A DNA stretch of 64,000 bases from an uncultured Oscillospiraceae bacterium (GCA_910587645.1 CAJUNA010000024.1:1-64000), one strand, 5' to 3'. Shown: positions 16,381 to 25,384, counted from the stretch's first letter. A program made the numbers and translations. Notes: generated by a model from the letters alone, not told the origin.

Positions 16381-17334
16381 ATGAAATGGCTTGCCCTGCA
16401 TATTGACACCGTTCCCGCCGGCCTGGAGCCGGTGGAAGCCACCCTCAGCTCCCTGGGGATTGACGGCCTTGTCATTGAGGATGAGGAAGATTTCCGCCGC
16501 TTTTTAGAGCAAAACAAACAATATTGGGACTATGTGGATGAAGAATTAGACCGCTCTATGGTCGGGAAGTGCCGGATCACTTTCTATGTGGAGAAAAGTG
16601 AAGCCGGCTTTGGCCAGGTCGCTTCCGTGCGCATTGCCCTGGCCCGGTTGAAAGAAAACCACCCTGAATATGGCCCCCTGCTGCTGACCATGGACGACAT
16701 TGAGGACGCGGACTGGGAGAACAACTGGAAGGCTTTCTATAAACCCATGGAGATTGGAGACCGGCTGATCGTCATTCCTGATTGGGAGGAAGCTGACCCC
16801 AAGGGCCGGGTTGCCTTGCGCCTCAACCCCGGTCTTGCTTTTGGCACCGGAAGCCACGCTACCACCCGTCTATGCCTGGCCGCGCTGGAAAAGCATGTGC
16901 GGAAGGGGATGAGAGTCCTTGACCTGGGCTGCGGCAGCGGCATTTTGTCCATTGCTTCCCTGCTGCTGGGTGCTGATACGGCTTTTGCCTGCGACATTGA
17001 TGAGAAGGCTGTCGATATTGCCTATGAAAACGCGGCGCTCAACGGCGTGGACCGGAGCCGCTACACCGTCCGCGCCGGGAATGTGCTGAGCAATTGGAAG
17101 CTCCGTTTGGAGATGGGCGGAGGGTATGATATTGTCGCCGCTAACATTGTCTCTGATGTGATTATTGCCCTTACCCCCGCCGCAAGGAGTATGATGGCCC
17201 CTGGCGGGCTGTTCCTTACCTCCGGCATCATCGACGATCGTGCGGGAGAGGTTCGCGCCGCCCTGGAAGCCGCCGGCTTCACTGTGGAAGAAGCTAACGC
17301 CAGCGAGGGATGGTTCAGTTTCCTTTGCCGCTAG
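16381..17334 (+). CDS. prmA: ribosomal protein L11 methyltransferase PrmA
   Basis: The 317-aa protein is full length for PrmA. The N-terminal L11-recognition domain (about 1-100) is followed by the class I SAM-methyltransferase fold: FGTGSHATTRLCL, motif I DLGCGSGILSIA with the glycine loop at 183-187, the acidic end of strand 2 in ACDIDEKAV, and VAANIVSDVI in place of the usual ANI motif. PrmA trimethylates several amino groups of ribosomal protein L11. The ATG at 16381 follows AAAGGAGGTC, one of the best ribosome binding sites in the window. The YcxB gene follows 14 bp later. Confidence 0.95.
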   Translation: MKWLALHIDTVPAGLEPVEATLSSLGIDGLVIEDEEDFRRFLEQNKQYWDYVDEELDRSMVGKCRITFYVEKSEAGFGQVASVRIALARLKENHPEYGPLLLTMDDIEDADWENNWKAFYKPMEIGDRLIVIPDWEEADPKGRVALRLNPGLAFGTGSHATTRLCLAALEKHVRKGMRVLDLGCGSGILSIASLLLGADTAFACDIDEKAVDIAYENAALNGVDRSRYTVRAGNVLSNWKLRLEMGGGYDIVAANIVSDVIIALTPAARSMMAPGGLFLTSGIIDDRAGEVRAALEAAGFTVEEANASEGWFSFLCR

Positions 17335-17348
17335 AAAGGAGTACGTAC

Positions 17349-17876
17349 ATGTCATACCGCCGTGATTTTACCATAGGGCTGCGGGAAACGCAGGATTTCT
17401 ACCTGACACTGGCCATGGGCCGCTGGTGGAAGGGGATCTTTGGTTTTGGTGTGGTGGGCGCCTTGGCAGGATTGCTCTATACCAGCCAAACGGCACTGCC
17501 CCTGCCCTTCCGGGCCGCTGTCTCCGTTTTGACGGCGCTGGTAGGCGCGGTGATATCTGCGCTGGTAGTGGCTGTCTCCACACGGCGGAAAGTAAAGGAG
17601 CAGGTCTCCCGCTCCGGCCGGGCTTCCTATGTCCAGGAGACGGAGATCAATGGCTTCGGCGTCCACGTTTCCGTTGGGAAGGATCAGGCGAAAATGGGCT
17701 TTGAGGATCTGGTGCGGGTTCGGGAGACAAAAAAAGCGTTTTATTTGTTTATTTCGGAAAGCCAAGCCTGGATTCTTCCCAAAAAACAGATGGAGGACCC
17801 ACAGGCTGAATGCGCCCAGCTCCGTGGGCTATTCCGTAAGGTGATTGAACGGCGGCGGCTGGCGTTGAAGGGGTAA
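17349..17876 (+). CDS. YcxB-like membrane protein
   Basis: The 175-aa protein has two hydrophobic segments near residues 30-75, then a cytoplasmic C-terminal YcxB-like domain ending in the typical SQAWILPKKQ segment. YcxB-type proteins are conserved in Firmicutes but have no assigned biochemical role. The ATG at 17349 follows GAAAGGAG. It appears to be in the prmA transcript, ended by the terminator at 17935. Confidence 0.7.
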   Translation: MSYRRDFTIGLRETQDFYLTLAMGRWWKGIFGFGVVGALAGLLYTSQTALPLPFRAAVSVLTALVGAVISALVVAVSTRRKVKEQVSRSGRASYVQETEINGFGVHVSVGKDQAKMGFEDLVRVRETKKAFYLFISESQAWILPKKQMEDPQAECAQLRGLFRKVIERRRLALKG

Positions 17877-17934
17877 ATTGTGGCCGGGGTGCTGGTGCGG
17901 CCAAGAGGATAAAATTGTAATTTGCATATGTGCA

Positions 17935-17966
17935 GGCATCCGGGAGAAAATTTCCGGATGCCTTTT
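17935..17966 (+). terminator. intrinsic terminator after the YcxB-like gene
   Basis: GGCATCCGG (17935-17943) pairs with CCGGATGCC (17954-17962), followed by TTTTC. Confidence 0.85.
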
Positions 17967-17973
17967 CTAATTA

Positions 17974-18033
17974 TTGACAAACAATAATTCCTATGGTATA
18001 CTACCCCCATAAAATTATTGTTTTACAATAATT
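17974..18033 (+). promoter_or_regulatory. promoter and triple operator of the DUF2975/XRE operon
   Basis: TTGACA (17974-17979), a 17-bp spacer and TATACT (17997-18002). ACAATAATT occurs inside the spacer (17981-17989). A perfect dyad AATTATTGT-TTT-ACAATAATT lies at 18013-18033, just past the expected start point. The operon encodes an XRE repressor, so autoregulation is the natural reading. Confidence 0.75.
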
Positions 18034-18050
18034 ATCGTGGGAGGTCACCT

Positions 18051-18965
18051 ATGAAAAACCGAAGTGTTCCCATCGGGGCGGCAGCATTTGCAATCATCGC
18101 CGTCCTGCCAGTCCTGCTGCCGGCGAAAGTCCTGCCGGACTTCGGCCTTTGGCTGCGGAACCTTTCCCTTTCCGGCGGGAGGGGGAACCTCGGGGCGTGG
18201 GCCATTGTACTGGCCTTGTCCATGCTCCCGGCGCTGGGGCTGCTGTGGCGGCCTGGATGTAAGTGGGACTTTCTCCTGCTGCTGGCGGCGGCGGAGATTT
18301 TCGCGGGGCTGTATTTGTTGGTCAACCCCACCGTGGCCCTCCCGTTCCCAGACCTTGACGGACGGAAGTTTATCGCGATTGCCGCCGCCGGGTGCGTATC
18401 CGCGTCCTTGCTGGCTTGGGCGGTGCTGCGGTGGCTGCGGGGCACGGAAAAGCATATGGATTTAGGCCGGACGCTGGAAAAGCTGCTGGGCTTTGCTGCT
18501 ATCTTCGTAGGCTGGCTGGCGGTGTGGAGCACTGGGGCAACGGCTTTACAGAAGATTAAGCATGTTGCCGCAGCCAACACCATGCCGCAAGCGGAGCTGG
18601 GCGGCACTAACTTTTTCATCGTCCTGTTGGCGGCGGCGGATCTGATTCCCACACTGCTGGGCTGCGGGGCGCTGCTGCTGGCGGGAAAGCTGGCGCGGGC
18701 CATGGAGACCGACCCGTTCGGAGAGGAAACGGTAAGCCTGTCGGAAAAGCTCAGCCGGGATTGTGGGCGGATTGCCGCTGTTTCCGTACTGATTTGCGCC
18801 TGTGGAAACCTGCTGCAATTTATATGGATGCCTTTCCTGCACAGCGTGCAATTTATGATTTCATTCCCTGTGTTCACCGTGCTGCTGGCGGTAACATTGG
18901 ATCTGCTGTGCCGGTATTTCCGGCAGGCCAAGGCCGTCAGCGATGACAATGACAGTATCATATAG
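18051..18965 (+). CDS. DUF2975-like multi-pass membrane protein
   Basis: The 304-aa protein has about eight hydrophobic segments. The C-terminal four (from about 155) resemble DUF2975, a membrane domain commonly paired with a small XRE regulator as here. The N-terminal half adds a further set of four segments, making the protein longer than the usual DUF2975 (about 160-200 aa). Function unknown. The ATG at 18051 follows GGGAGGTCA. The XRE gene starts 8 bp downstream. Confidence 0.65.
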   Translation: MKNRSVPIGAAAFAIIAVLPVLLPAKVLPDFGLWLRNLSLSGGRGNLGAWAIVLALSMLPALGLLWRPGCKWDFLLLLAAAEIFAGLYLLVNPTVALPFPDLDGRKFIAIAAAGCVSASLLAWAVLRWLRGTEKHMDLGRTLEKLLGFAAIFVGWLAVWSTGATALQKIKHVAAANTMPQAELGGTNFFIVLLAAADLIPTLLGCGALLLAGKLARAMETDPFGEETVSLSEKLSRDCGRIAAVSVLICACGNLLQFIWMPFLHSVQFMISFPVFTVLLAVTLDLLCRYFRQAKAVSDDNDSII

Positions 18966-18973
18966 GTGCTCCT

Positions 18974-19204
18974 ATGGCGATCACAGTACATTTGGACGAG
19001 ATCCTGCGGGAACGGGGGATCACCGGCAAAGAGCTGTGCGCAAAAATCGGTATCACCGAGGCCAATCTGTCTATCCTCCGTTCCGGAAAGGCCAGCGGCG
19101 TGCGGTTCCACACCATCAATAAGATTTGCTACTATTTAGGCTGTGATGTTGGAGACATCCTGCATTTTGACGGAAGATTGGAGGACAAAGATGAAGAGCT
19201 ATAA
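18974..19204 (+). CDS. small XRE-family (YozG-type) transcriptional regulator
   Basis: The 76-aa protein is a single helix-turn-helix domain. KELCAKIGITEANLSILRSGKASGV is the helix-turn-helix, and TINKICYYLGCDVGDILHF is the family's C-terminal helix. Proteins of this size and type regularly sit beside DUF2975 membrane proteins. It is the best candidate to bind the ACAATAATT dyad at the operon promoter. Its stop overlaps the next gene by 14 bp, indicating translational coupling. Confidence 0.9.
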   Translation: MAITVHLDEILRERGITGKELCAKIGITEANLSILRSGKASGVRFHTINKICYYLGCDVGDILHFDGRLEDKDEEL

Positions 19205-20114
19205 AGTTCTGCTGCTGGCCCTGGGCGCACTGCTGCTGGCGGGGTGTTCCCTGGCCCGCGCTGAGGAGAACGGCGCAGCATCGCAGATGGACCGCTGGGT
19301 AGGGTTCTACGCAGTCAGCTTGGAGGATTATCGTGCTTTTCATAACAATCCCCATCTGACGGAGTACGGATCTTCCCAATATAAAACGGGTCAGTTCGGC
19401 TCCATCACTTTACCAGACCGCGTCCTCTTTGCGGAGGAAACGGAGGAGGGCTATGTGTTCCCGGATTTGCCCGGCTACCGCCTCTTTCTCCTGTGGGAGA
19501 CCCTGGAGGACGGCTCGGCCTGTGTAAGCTGCGTTAGTGATATGGGGCCTGGCGATGACTTTTTTTCCAGGACTGCCACCAGCAGCGGAACCGAGAACTT
19601 CATCAGCGGAACCCTCTACGAAGGCCCCCCGGCGGGGGCAACGGACTGGGATCCCTCCGAAGACTACAGTATCTGGACTGCCTACCGGGTCTTCCAGACC
19701 CCGGACGGGCGGATCTATCTGAACGGCTCCGGCAACAGCTATGCCGGCGGCATGTCTGGCTTTACGGAGACCCAGACCTATTCTTACACCATGGACGGCG
19801 AGACGATGCAGGAGGATAAACTGACCGTCAAGGTCTATATAAAGAGCGTCCCGCGGCTGGAGAAAGTAATCGTTACCCAATATGACAGCCAGAACATTGC
19901 CCTCCGCTCCGATGACCTGGCCCTGCGGGAGGAGATACCAGAGATCATCTGTGAAACCGATACCGTGTGGGTGCTGGTGGAGGAGGTCAACACCGATGGT
20001 ACCATCCACACCGCCTACGATGTCCCGGCGGGAGGGACGGCCAGCCACAATTTAGTCCTGCTGGATGACGCGGGGCTGGGGACGGCGGTCACGCTGACAA
20101 TCGGCAAAAAATAA
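19191..20114 (+). CDS. secreted lipoprotein of unknown function
   Basis: The 307-aa protein has a lipoprotein signal (LLLAGC, lipidated Cys19). The mature part is mostly beta-type, rich in Tyr, Asp and Gly, with no domain I recognise. The ATG at 19191 lies inside the end of the XRE gene and is preceded by TTGGAGGAC. Coupling to the DUF2975/XRE pair suggests a shared envelope task; that is inference from position only. Confidence 0.7.
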   Translation: MKSYKVLLLALGALLLAGCSLARAEENGAASQMDRWVGFYAVSLEDYRAFHNNPHLTEYGSSQYKTGQFGSITLPDRVLFAEETEEGYVFPDLPGYRLFLLWETLEDGSACVSCVSDMGPGDDFFSRTATSSGTENFISGTLYEGPPAGATDWDPSEDYSIWTAYRVFQTPDGRIYLNGSGNSYAGGMSGFTETQTYSYTMDGETMQEDKLTVKVYIKSVPRLEKVIVTQYDSQNIALRSDDLALREEIPEIICETDTVWVLVEEVNTDGTIHTAYDVPAGGTASHNLVLLDDAGLGTAVTLTIGKK

Positions 20115-20119
20115 GAGGC

Positions 20120-20158
20120 GAAAAGGGGACGCACTTTGTTCAGTGCGTCCCCTTTTTC
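20120..20158. terminator. bidirectional terminator
   Basis: GAAAAGGGGACGCACT (20120-20135) pairs with AGTGCGTCCCCTTTTTC (20142-20158). It serves the lipoprotein operon on the plus strand and the small ORF/ABC transporter unit on the minus strand. Confidence 0.9.
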
Positions 20159-20357
20159 AGGGATTCGGGTCCTCGTCCTCCTCATAGCTGTCCGCAAAGG
20201 GCATCCCCAGCGGGTACAGCGGCCCCCAAGGCCCGCCCACTAGGAACATGCGCCTGCCCTTATCCGGGTGGGCGCCGGGCTCCTCAACGGCTTCCTCAAT
20301 GGGAAACAGAACGCTGCCGCCACCCGTATTCATATTCATATTGTCCATCACTGGCAT
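20157..20357 (-). CDS. small hypothetical protein downstream of the ABC exporter
   Basis: The 66-aa ORF opens MPVMDNMNMNTGGG and has an acidic, Pro/Gly-rich tail (EEDEDPNP). It resembles no family I know. In favour of reality, its stop codon abuts the bidirectional terminator and it begins 62 bp after the ABC gene on the same strand. Against it, the ribosome binding site (GGTGAG) is weak. A GTG nine bases upstream (20366) is an alternative start. Confidence 0.4.
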   Translation of the reverse strand: MPVMDNMNMNTGGGSVLFPIEEAVEEPGAHPDKGRRMFLVGGPWGPLYPLGMPFADSYEEDEDPNP

Positions 20358-20419
20358 TCTTCTCACCCCGGCTTTAGCTTGCCCGGAAGGGAAAAAATTA
20401 TCGAAGAAAAATCTGGTTT

Positions 20420-22186
20420 TTACTCAAACTGCGCCGCGTACAGCCGGTAATAGGCGCCCCGGCGGGCCATCAGGTCATGGTGCCGCCCCTGCTCCGCCAC
20501 CCGGCCCTGGTCAATGACCAGGATATGGTCCGCGTTCTGAATGGTGCTGAGCCGGTGGGCAATGACAACACAGGTTTTCCGGGCCATCAGCTCCCGCATG
20601 GCGGCCTGAATCTGCCGCTCAGTAGCGGTGTCCACATTGCTGGTGGCCTCATCCAAAATCAGCATTTTTGCGTCATACAGCATGGCGCGGGCGATGGTGA
20701 GGAGCTGTTTCTGCCCCTTGGAAATGTTGCCCCCGTCTTCATAGAGCACGGTGTCGTAGCCCTGGGGAAGCTGCATGATGGCAGCGTGGATCCGGGCGGC
20801 CTTGGCAGCGGCAATGACATCCTCCCGGGCAGCGCCCTCCCGGCCGTAGGCAATGTTCTCGCAAACGGTCCCCTGGAACAGCCAGGTATCTTGCAGCACC
20901 ATGGCGTACGCCCCCCGCAGGCTGCTGCGGGTGAGATGGTACATGTCCTTCCCATCCACTGAACCTGTGCCCTGCTGGAAATCGTAAAACCGCATAAGAA
21001 GGTTGATCACGGTGGTTTTCCCCGCCCCCGTAGGGCCGACGATGGCCACGAGCTGGCCGGGCGCGGCGTGGAGGGATACCTCCCGCAGGATGGTTCGTTC
21101 CGCCGTGTAACCAAAGCTGACATTTCGCAGGGAAATTTCACCCTTCACCTCGGAAAGAGGCTGGGCTTCCGGCAAGTCGGCAGCCTCCTCCGGCTCGTCC
21201 AGCAGGCGGAACACCCGCTCTGCGGCGGCCAGGGCGGAGTAGATTTCCCCAGTGACGTTGGCGATTTCGTTGATCGGTCCGGAAAACTTCCGGGAGTACA
21301 ATACAAAGGAGGAAATCTGGTCAAGACCGATCCGCCCATACATGTACAGAACGCTCCCCAGCATCCCAATGAGGGCCAGTCCCAAATCATTGATAAAACG
21401 GACATTGGGGCCCATGCGCTTGGCCGCCCGGGTGGCCTGATAGTAGGCGTCCGCCGCGTCTTCGTTATAGGCCTGGAACCGCTGGGCGGTTTGGTTTTCC
21501 CGGGCGTAGCCCTGGATAGTGGACAGGCCGGAGAATTTCTCCTCGGCAAAACCGTTCATCCCCCCGTAGGCAGCGGAGCGGCGGGAAAAAAGGGGCTTTG
21601 TCACCCGGTTCATCCGCCGGGTGTAGAGAACCGCCATAGGGATGGTCACCAGGGTCACACAGGTCAGTACGGGGCTGATGACCGCCATCATGACGAAAGA
21701 GCCCGTTACCGTCACCACGCTGGTCATAATCTGGGTCAGATCAGTAGAAATGCACGTACTGATAACATCCACATCGTAGGAGACCCGGCTGATAATGTCC
21801 CCGGCCTGATTGCGGTCGAAAAAGCCGATGGGCAGCGACAGCAGCTTATGGAACACATCGGCGCGGAGCTTTTTCGCCACCAGCCGCCCAATCCGCATCA
21901 TACCGAAATTCACCGCGAAGGTGATAAGGGAGGAGCTGAGGTAACACGCCAGCATCCCCCAGGCGCACCGGTACACCAGTGGGAAATCCACCATGCCCTT
22001 CCCTGCCGCCGCGCCCATAGCGGTACCCGCCAGCTTCGGCCCCAGTAAAGACAGCACATTTCCCGCCAGCGACAGCAGCAGAATCACCGCCAGTGCGGCC
22101 CTGCGTCCCATCAGATAACCCACCAGGCGGCGCATAGTCCCCCAGGCGTCCTTCGGCTTTTCCACATTGGTGTTCCGGCGGGACAT
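20420..22186 (-). CDS. ABC exporter, fused permease-ATPase (MsbA/MdlB type)
   Basis: The 588-aa half-transporter has six membrane helices in the N-terminal ABC-exporter domain (about 30-315) and a nucleotide-binding domain with Walker A GPTGAGKTT, signature ISKGQKQLL (Lys replaces the first Gly of LSGGQ), Walker B MLILDEATSNVD and the His switch IAHRLST. This branch normally works as a heterodimer with a second gene, but no partner is adjacent; it may homodimerise or pair with a distant subunit. The substrate is unknown (drug, lipid or peptide). The ATG at 22186 is chosen because AAAGGA sits 9-10 bases before it; an ATG at 22195 overlaps that site. It starts 15 bp after xth. Confidence 0.88.
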   Translation of the reverse strand: MSRRNTNVEKPKDAWGTMRRLVGYLMGRRAALAVILLLSLAGNVLSLLGPKLAGTAMGAAAGKGMVDFPLVYRCAWGMLACYLSSSLITFAVNFGMMRIGRLVAKKLRADVFHKLLSLPIGFFDRNQAGDIISRVSYDVDVISTCISTDLTQIMTSVVTVTGSFVMMAVISPVLTCVTLVTIPMAVLYTRRMNRVTKPLFSRRSAAYGGMNGFAEEKFSGLSTIQGYARENQTAQRFQAYNEDAADAYYQATRAAKRMGPNVRFINDLGLALIGMLGSVLYMYGRIGLDQISSFVLYSRKFSGPINEIANVTGEIYSALAAAERVFRLLDEPEEAADLPEAQPLSEVKGEISLRNVSFGYTAERTILREVSLHAAPGQLVAIVGPTGAGKTTVINLLMRFYDFQQGTGSVDGKDMYHLTRSSLRGAYAMVLQDTWLFQGTVCENIAYGREGAAREDVIAAAKAARIHAAIMQLPQGYDTVLYEDGGNISKGQKQLLTIARAMLYDAKMLILDEATSNVDTATERQIQAAMRELMARKTCVVIAHRLSTIQNADHILVIDQGRVAEQGRHHDLMARRGAYYRLYAAQFE

Positions 22187-22201
22187 AGCACCCATCCTTT
22201 C

Positions 22202-22960
22202 TTACGGCAGATCCAGCGTAACGCCCACCGGGCAGTGGTCGCTGCCCATGACCTCCGGGAAGATGTCCGCCCCCGCCAGCCGCTCCCGCAGCCGTTGGGA
22301 GAGGATAAAATAGTCGATGCGCCATCCGGTGTTGTTGGCCCGGGCGTTGGCTTGATAGCTCCACCAGCTATAGGCCCCCGCCTTATCTGGGTACAGCGTA
22401 CGGAAGCTGTCGATAAAGCCCGCTTCCAGCAGCTCGGTCATTTTCCCCCGCTCCTGGTCGGAAAAACCGGCGTTGCCCCGGTTAGGCCCCGGGTTTTTCA
22501 AGTCGATCTCCTGGTGGGCTACGTTCAGATCCCCGCACAGCACCACCGGCTTGCGCCCATCTAACTCGCACAGGTACGCCCGGAAATCATCCTCCCAGAT
22601 CATCCGGTAGCCGATGCGCTTCAATTCCCTCTGGGCGTTGGGGGTATAACAGCAGACCAGGAAAAAATCCTCATATTCCGCCGTAATGACCCGGCCCTCG
22701 TGGCGGTGGACGTCGTCCCCGAAGCCGTAGGACACCGACAGTGGCTCCACCCGGGTGAGGATAGCGGTGCCGGAATAACCCTTTTTATCGGCGTAGTTCC
22801 AGTACATATGATAGCCGGACATTTCCAGCTCCACCTGGCCGGGCTGGATTTTTGTTTCCTGTAAGCAGTACACATCCGCGCCCAGCCCCTCGCAGGATTC
22901 CAAAAACCCCTTATTCAAACAGGCCCGCAGGCCGTTCACATTCCAAGATACCAGACGCAT
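22202..22960 (-). CDS. xth: exodeoxyribonuclease III (AP endonuclease)
   Basis: The 252-aa EEP-fold nuclease carries the Xth motifs in order: RLVSWNVNGLRA, CLQETKIQ with the metal-binding Glu, GDLNVAHQEIDLKNP with the catalytic Asp and Asn, FIDSFRTLYP, and the terminal MGSDHCPV with the Asp-His pair. It removes abasic-site blocks and 3' ends in base-excision repair. The ATG at 22960 has AAAGGAG upstream. It is the middle gene of a yhaM-xth-ABC operon. Confidence 0.95.
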   Translation of the reverse strand: MRLVSWNVNGLRACLNKGFLESCEGLGADVYCLQETKIQPGQVELEMSGYHMYWNYADKKGYSGTAILTRVEPLSVSYGFGDDVHRHEGRVITAEYEDFFLVCCYTPNAQRELKRIGYRMIWEDDFRAYLCELDGRKPVVLCGDLNVAHQEIDLKNPGPNRGNAGFSDQERGKMTELLEAGFIDSFRTLYPDKAGAYSWWSYQANARANNTGWRIDYFILSQRLRERLAGADIFPEVMGSDHCPVGVTLDLP

Positions 22961-22973
22961 GGCAATAGCTCCT

Positions 22974-23921
22974 TTACTGATGCCGGAAAATTTTCTTATC
23001 CAAGGCAAACACTTTTTTGCTGAAGCCGCCCACCTCGGTCTCGTCCATAGTTTCCTTGTAGATCTCCATGCGGCTGTCGATGAGGTCGATCATGCTCAGC
23101 AGCTCGCTCTCGGCGCACACAGGGCGCACCGCCGCGCCGAACTCCGGCTCGCCGTGGTGGGAGAGGAGCATGTGCTGGAGCAGGATGGACTTTTCCTCCG
23201 GCGTTCCCAGCTCCCTGGCCGCCAAGGCAACCTCCTCCGCCCCCATCACCAGATGGCCCAATAGCTGCCCTTTCACGGAGTACTCCGTCACCAGCCCCAG
23301 AGGAGAGGTAATGAACTCGTCACACTTGGCAACATCGTGGAGGATGGTTCCCGCCACCAGCAGATCCCGGTTCACTACGTCCGCGTATACATCCGCCAAA
23401 TATTCCGCGATGTGGGCCATATATACCGTGTGCATCAGCAGGCCGTTGAGGAAGCTGTGGTGCATACTTTTCCCGCCAGGGATGATGCGGAAACGGTTTT
23501 CGTGCTTTTCCAGCAAATGGCGGCAGATTTTGGCGTAATCCCCATCCTTCATGCCATCAATCAGATCCAGAAGCTCCTGCCAGCTCTTTGCCGGGTCAAT
23601 GGGAGCGGCTGGAACCAGGTCGGCCAGGTCAAAGCGGTCATCCTCCCGGACCGGGCGGATTTGGGAAACAATGAGCTGCAAGACACCCTGATACTCCGAT
23701 ACCACAGCCCGCAGCTTTATCACCGTCCCCTCATCCTGGGGGCCTAACGGGCCGCCGTAGTCCCAGGCTTTCGCGTCAATGGTTCCGCTGCTGTCGGCCA
23801 CGGAAGCGGCAAGGAAGGGCTTATCGTTTCTGGATTTTTTAATCTGGGCGGTTTTGAGGACGTAATAACCCTCGATTTCATCGCTGACAGCCAAATCGGC
23901 AATCCATTTATTATATTCCAT
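22974..23921 (-). CDS. yhaM: 3'-5' exoribonuclease YhaM family (OB fold plus HD domain)
   Basis: The 315-aa protein has an N-terminal OB-fold nucleic acid-binding domain (about 10-105) and a C-terminal HD hydrolase domain with HHSFLNGLLMHTVYMA and ILHDVAK, a metal-binding His and His-Asp pair, then LLSHHGEPEFG, diagnostic of the YhaM/CBF1 group. In B. subtilis YhaM degrades RNA 3'-5' with Mn2+. The ATG at 23921 follows AGGAGCG. It heads the minus-strand operon. Confidence 0.92.
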   Translation of the reverse strand: MEYNKWIADLAVSDEIEGYYVLKTAQIKKSRNDKPFLAASVADSSGTIDAKAWDYGGPLGPQDEGTVIKLRAVVSEYQGVLQLIVSQIRPVREDDRFDLADLVPAAPIDPAKSWQELLDLIDGMKDGDYAKICRHLLEKHENRFRIIPGGKSMHHSFLNGLLMHTVYMAHIAEYLADVYADVVNRDLLVAGTILHDVAKCDEFITSPLGLVTEYSVKGQLLGHLVMGAEEVALAARELGTPEEKSILLQHMLLSHHGEPEFGAAVRPVCAESELLSMIDLIDSRMEIYKETMDETEVGGFSKKVFALDKKIFRHQ

Positions 23922-23956
23922 TACGTAACGCTCCTATAGTGTTTTCTGTGGCATTC

Positions 23957-23986
23957 AGTATACCATAGGAGCGTACCGGCTGTCGA
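23957..23986 (-). promoter_or_regulatory. promoter of the yhaM-xth-ABC operon
   Basis: Read on the minus strand: TCGACA (23986-23981), an 18-bp spacer and TATACT (23962-23957). Confidence 0.6.
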
Positions 23987-24015
23987 GGGGTTTTCTTCAG
24001 CTTTTCCCCGTGGAT

Positions 24016-24050
24016 TTTGAAAGGGGGCCCGGACTGCGCCCGAACCCCCT
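24016..24050 (-). terminator. terminator of the Gfo/Idh/MocA gene
   Basis: On the minus strand GGGGGTTCGG pairs with CCGGGCCCCC (two G-U pairs), followed by TTTC. Confidence 0.5.
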
Positions 24051-24091
24051 CATGATGTACTGCGTATCCAGGAAACTGCTTTCGCCGTGCT

Positions 24092-25384
24092 TTATTGGCA
24101 GGTGCGGGTAAACTCGTCCAGTTCGATGGTCTCGCCATTCCGCAGGCGGGACGCTTCCGCCGCCAAAGCCATGACATGGCTTTCGATAGAGACATCAATG
24201 CTGGTCAGCGCATCCGTGCTGCCGGAAGCGATCAGGTCGCAGAACTGGCCTGCCAGCCCCGCATCGCCGCCGCCGTGCCCGGCGAACTCGCTGCCCACAT
24301 CGCCCAGCTCGATCACCCGTTCCGGCTGTCCGAAGGGGCGGAGGATCAGCTTCTCTGTTTCCAGATCACCCTCCAGCTCACCCAAGGTCCCGGTAATTTT
24401 GATGGTGCGGCGGCTGGTTTCGGTGAAGGCGGTCATGGTGAAGGTGGCGTAAATGTTGTTGGCAAAGGCCATGTTCACCGTTTGATGATCCACTACATCG
24501 TTGTCGCAGCGGTACACACACCGTCCGTAAGGGCCGGTGCGCAGTGCTTCCCGGAGGGATTCCTCGGTGGGCGGGCCGCCGGTGACAACGCTGTTGGGCC
24601 AGCCCTTCTTACCGTTGCGGATACCGCATCGCTTGCCGGTGATGTAGATTTTTTCCGCATCATAAATGCACCCGTCCTTGCAGGCGCAGTCCACCAGGCA
24701 CCGCTCTCCCGCGCCCTGGGGCGCACATTCTGGACGGAAGTGATCCAGGGAGCCAAAGCTCTGCACCCGCAGGCACTTTTCCCCCGCCAGCCAGCGGAGG
24801 ATGTCCATATCGTGGCAGCTCTTGGCCAGGATCATGGGGCTTGTCTCATCGCTCCGCCGCCAGTTGCCCCGGACAAAGCTGTGGGCCTGGTGCCAATAGG
24901 CCACATGCTCAGTGGCATCAATGGTCTCCAGCTTGCCCAGCTCGCCCCGGTCCAGCAGGGCCTTAATGGTGGAATAGAACTGGGTGTACCGCAGAACGTG
25001 GCACACCACCACCGTCAGCCCGGTTTCTTTGGCTTTCCGCTGGAGCTGAAGGCACTCGCCCAGATCCGGCGAGACCGGCTTCTCCAGCAGGACGTGATAG
25101 CCCTTCTCCAGGGCCTTGAGGGCAGCGGGGACATGCTGGCGGTCCTGGGTAGCGATCAGCATAACGTCCGCCAGCTTCGGCTGGGCCAGCAGTTCTTCAT
25201 CGGAAGCAAAACACATATCCTCCGACACGCCGTACCACTCCCGCAGCAGCGACAGCCGCCCAGGGCGGTTGTCTGCTCCCGCCACAATTTTCATCTTCTC
25301 CGGATGTATTTTCTGATAGGAGGCGTAGGCCTCCAGCCCCCTGCTGCCGCAGCCGCAGATGGCAAAGGTAATGGGTCCTGTCAT
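24092..25384 (-). CDS. Gfo/Idh/MocA family NAD(P)-dependent oxidoreductase
   Basis: The 430-aa protein has a Rossmann N-terminal domain (FAICGCGSRGLEAY at 7-20) and the family catalytic motif LLEKPVSPDLGE with Lys near 97. The C-terminal dehydrogenase domain contains CHDMDILRWL, the usual substrate-binding His. An unusual middle segment (about 235-265) holds several cysteines (CAPQGAGERCLVDCACKDGC), not seen in typical members and possibly a metal site. Family members oxidise or reduce sugars and inositols; substrate unknown. The ATG at 25384 has AAAGGAG upstream. It stands alone. Confidence 0.88.
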   Translation of the reverse strand: MTGPITFAICGCGSRGLEAYASYQKIHPEKMKIVAGADNRPGRLSLLREWYGVSEDMCFASDEELLAQPKLADVMLIATQDRQHVPAALKALEKGYHVLLEKPVSPDLGECLQLQRKAKETGLTVVVCHVLRYTQFYSTIKALLDRGELGKLETIDATEHVAYWHQAHSFVRGNWRRSDETSPMILAKSCHDMDILRWLAGEKCLRVQSFGSLDHFRPECAPQGAGERCLVDCACKDGCIYDAEKIYITGKRCGIRNGKKGWPNSVVTGGPPTEESLREALRTGPYGRCVYRCDNDVVDHQTVNMAFANNIYATFTMTAFTETSRRTIKITGTLGELEGDLETEKLILRPFGQPERVIELGDVGSEFAGHGGGDAGLAGQFCDLIASGSTDALTSIDVSIESHVMALAAEASRLRNGETIELDEFTRTCQ

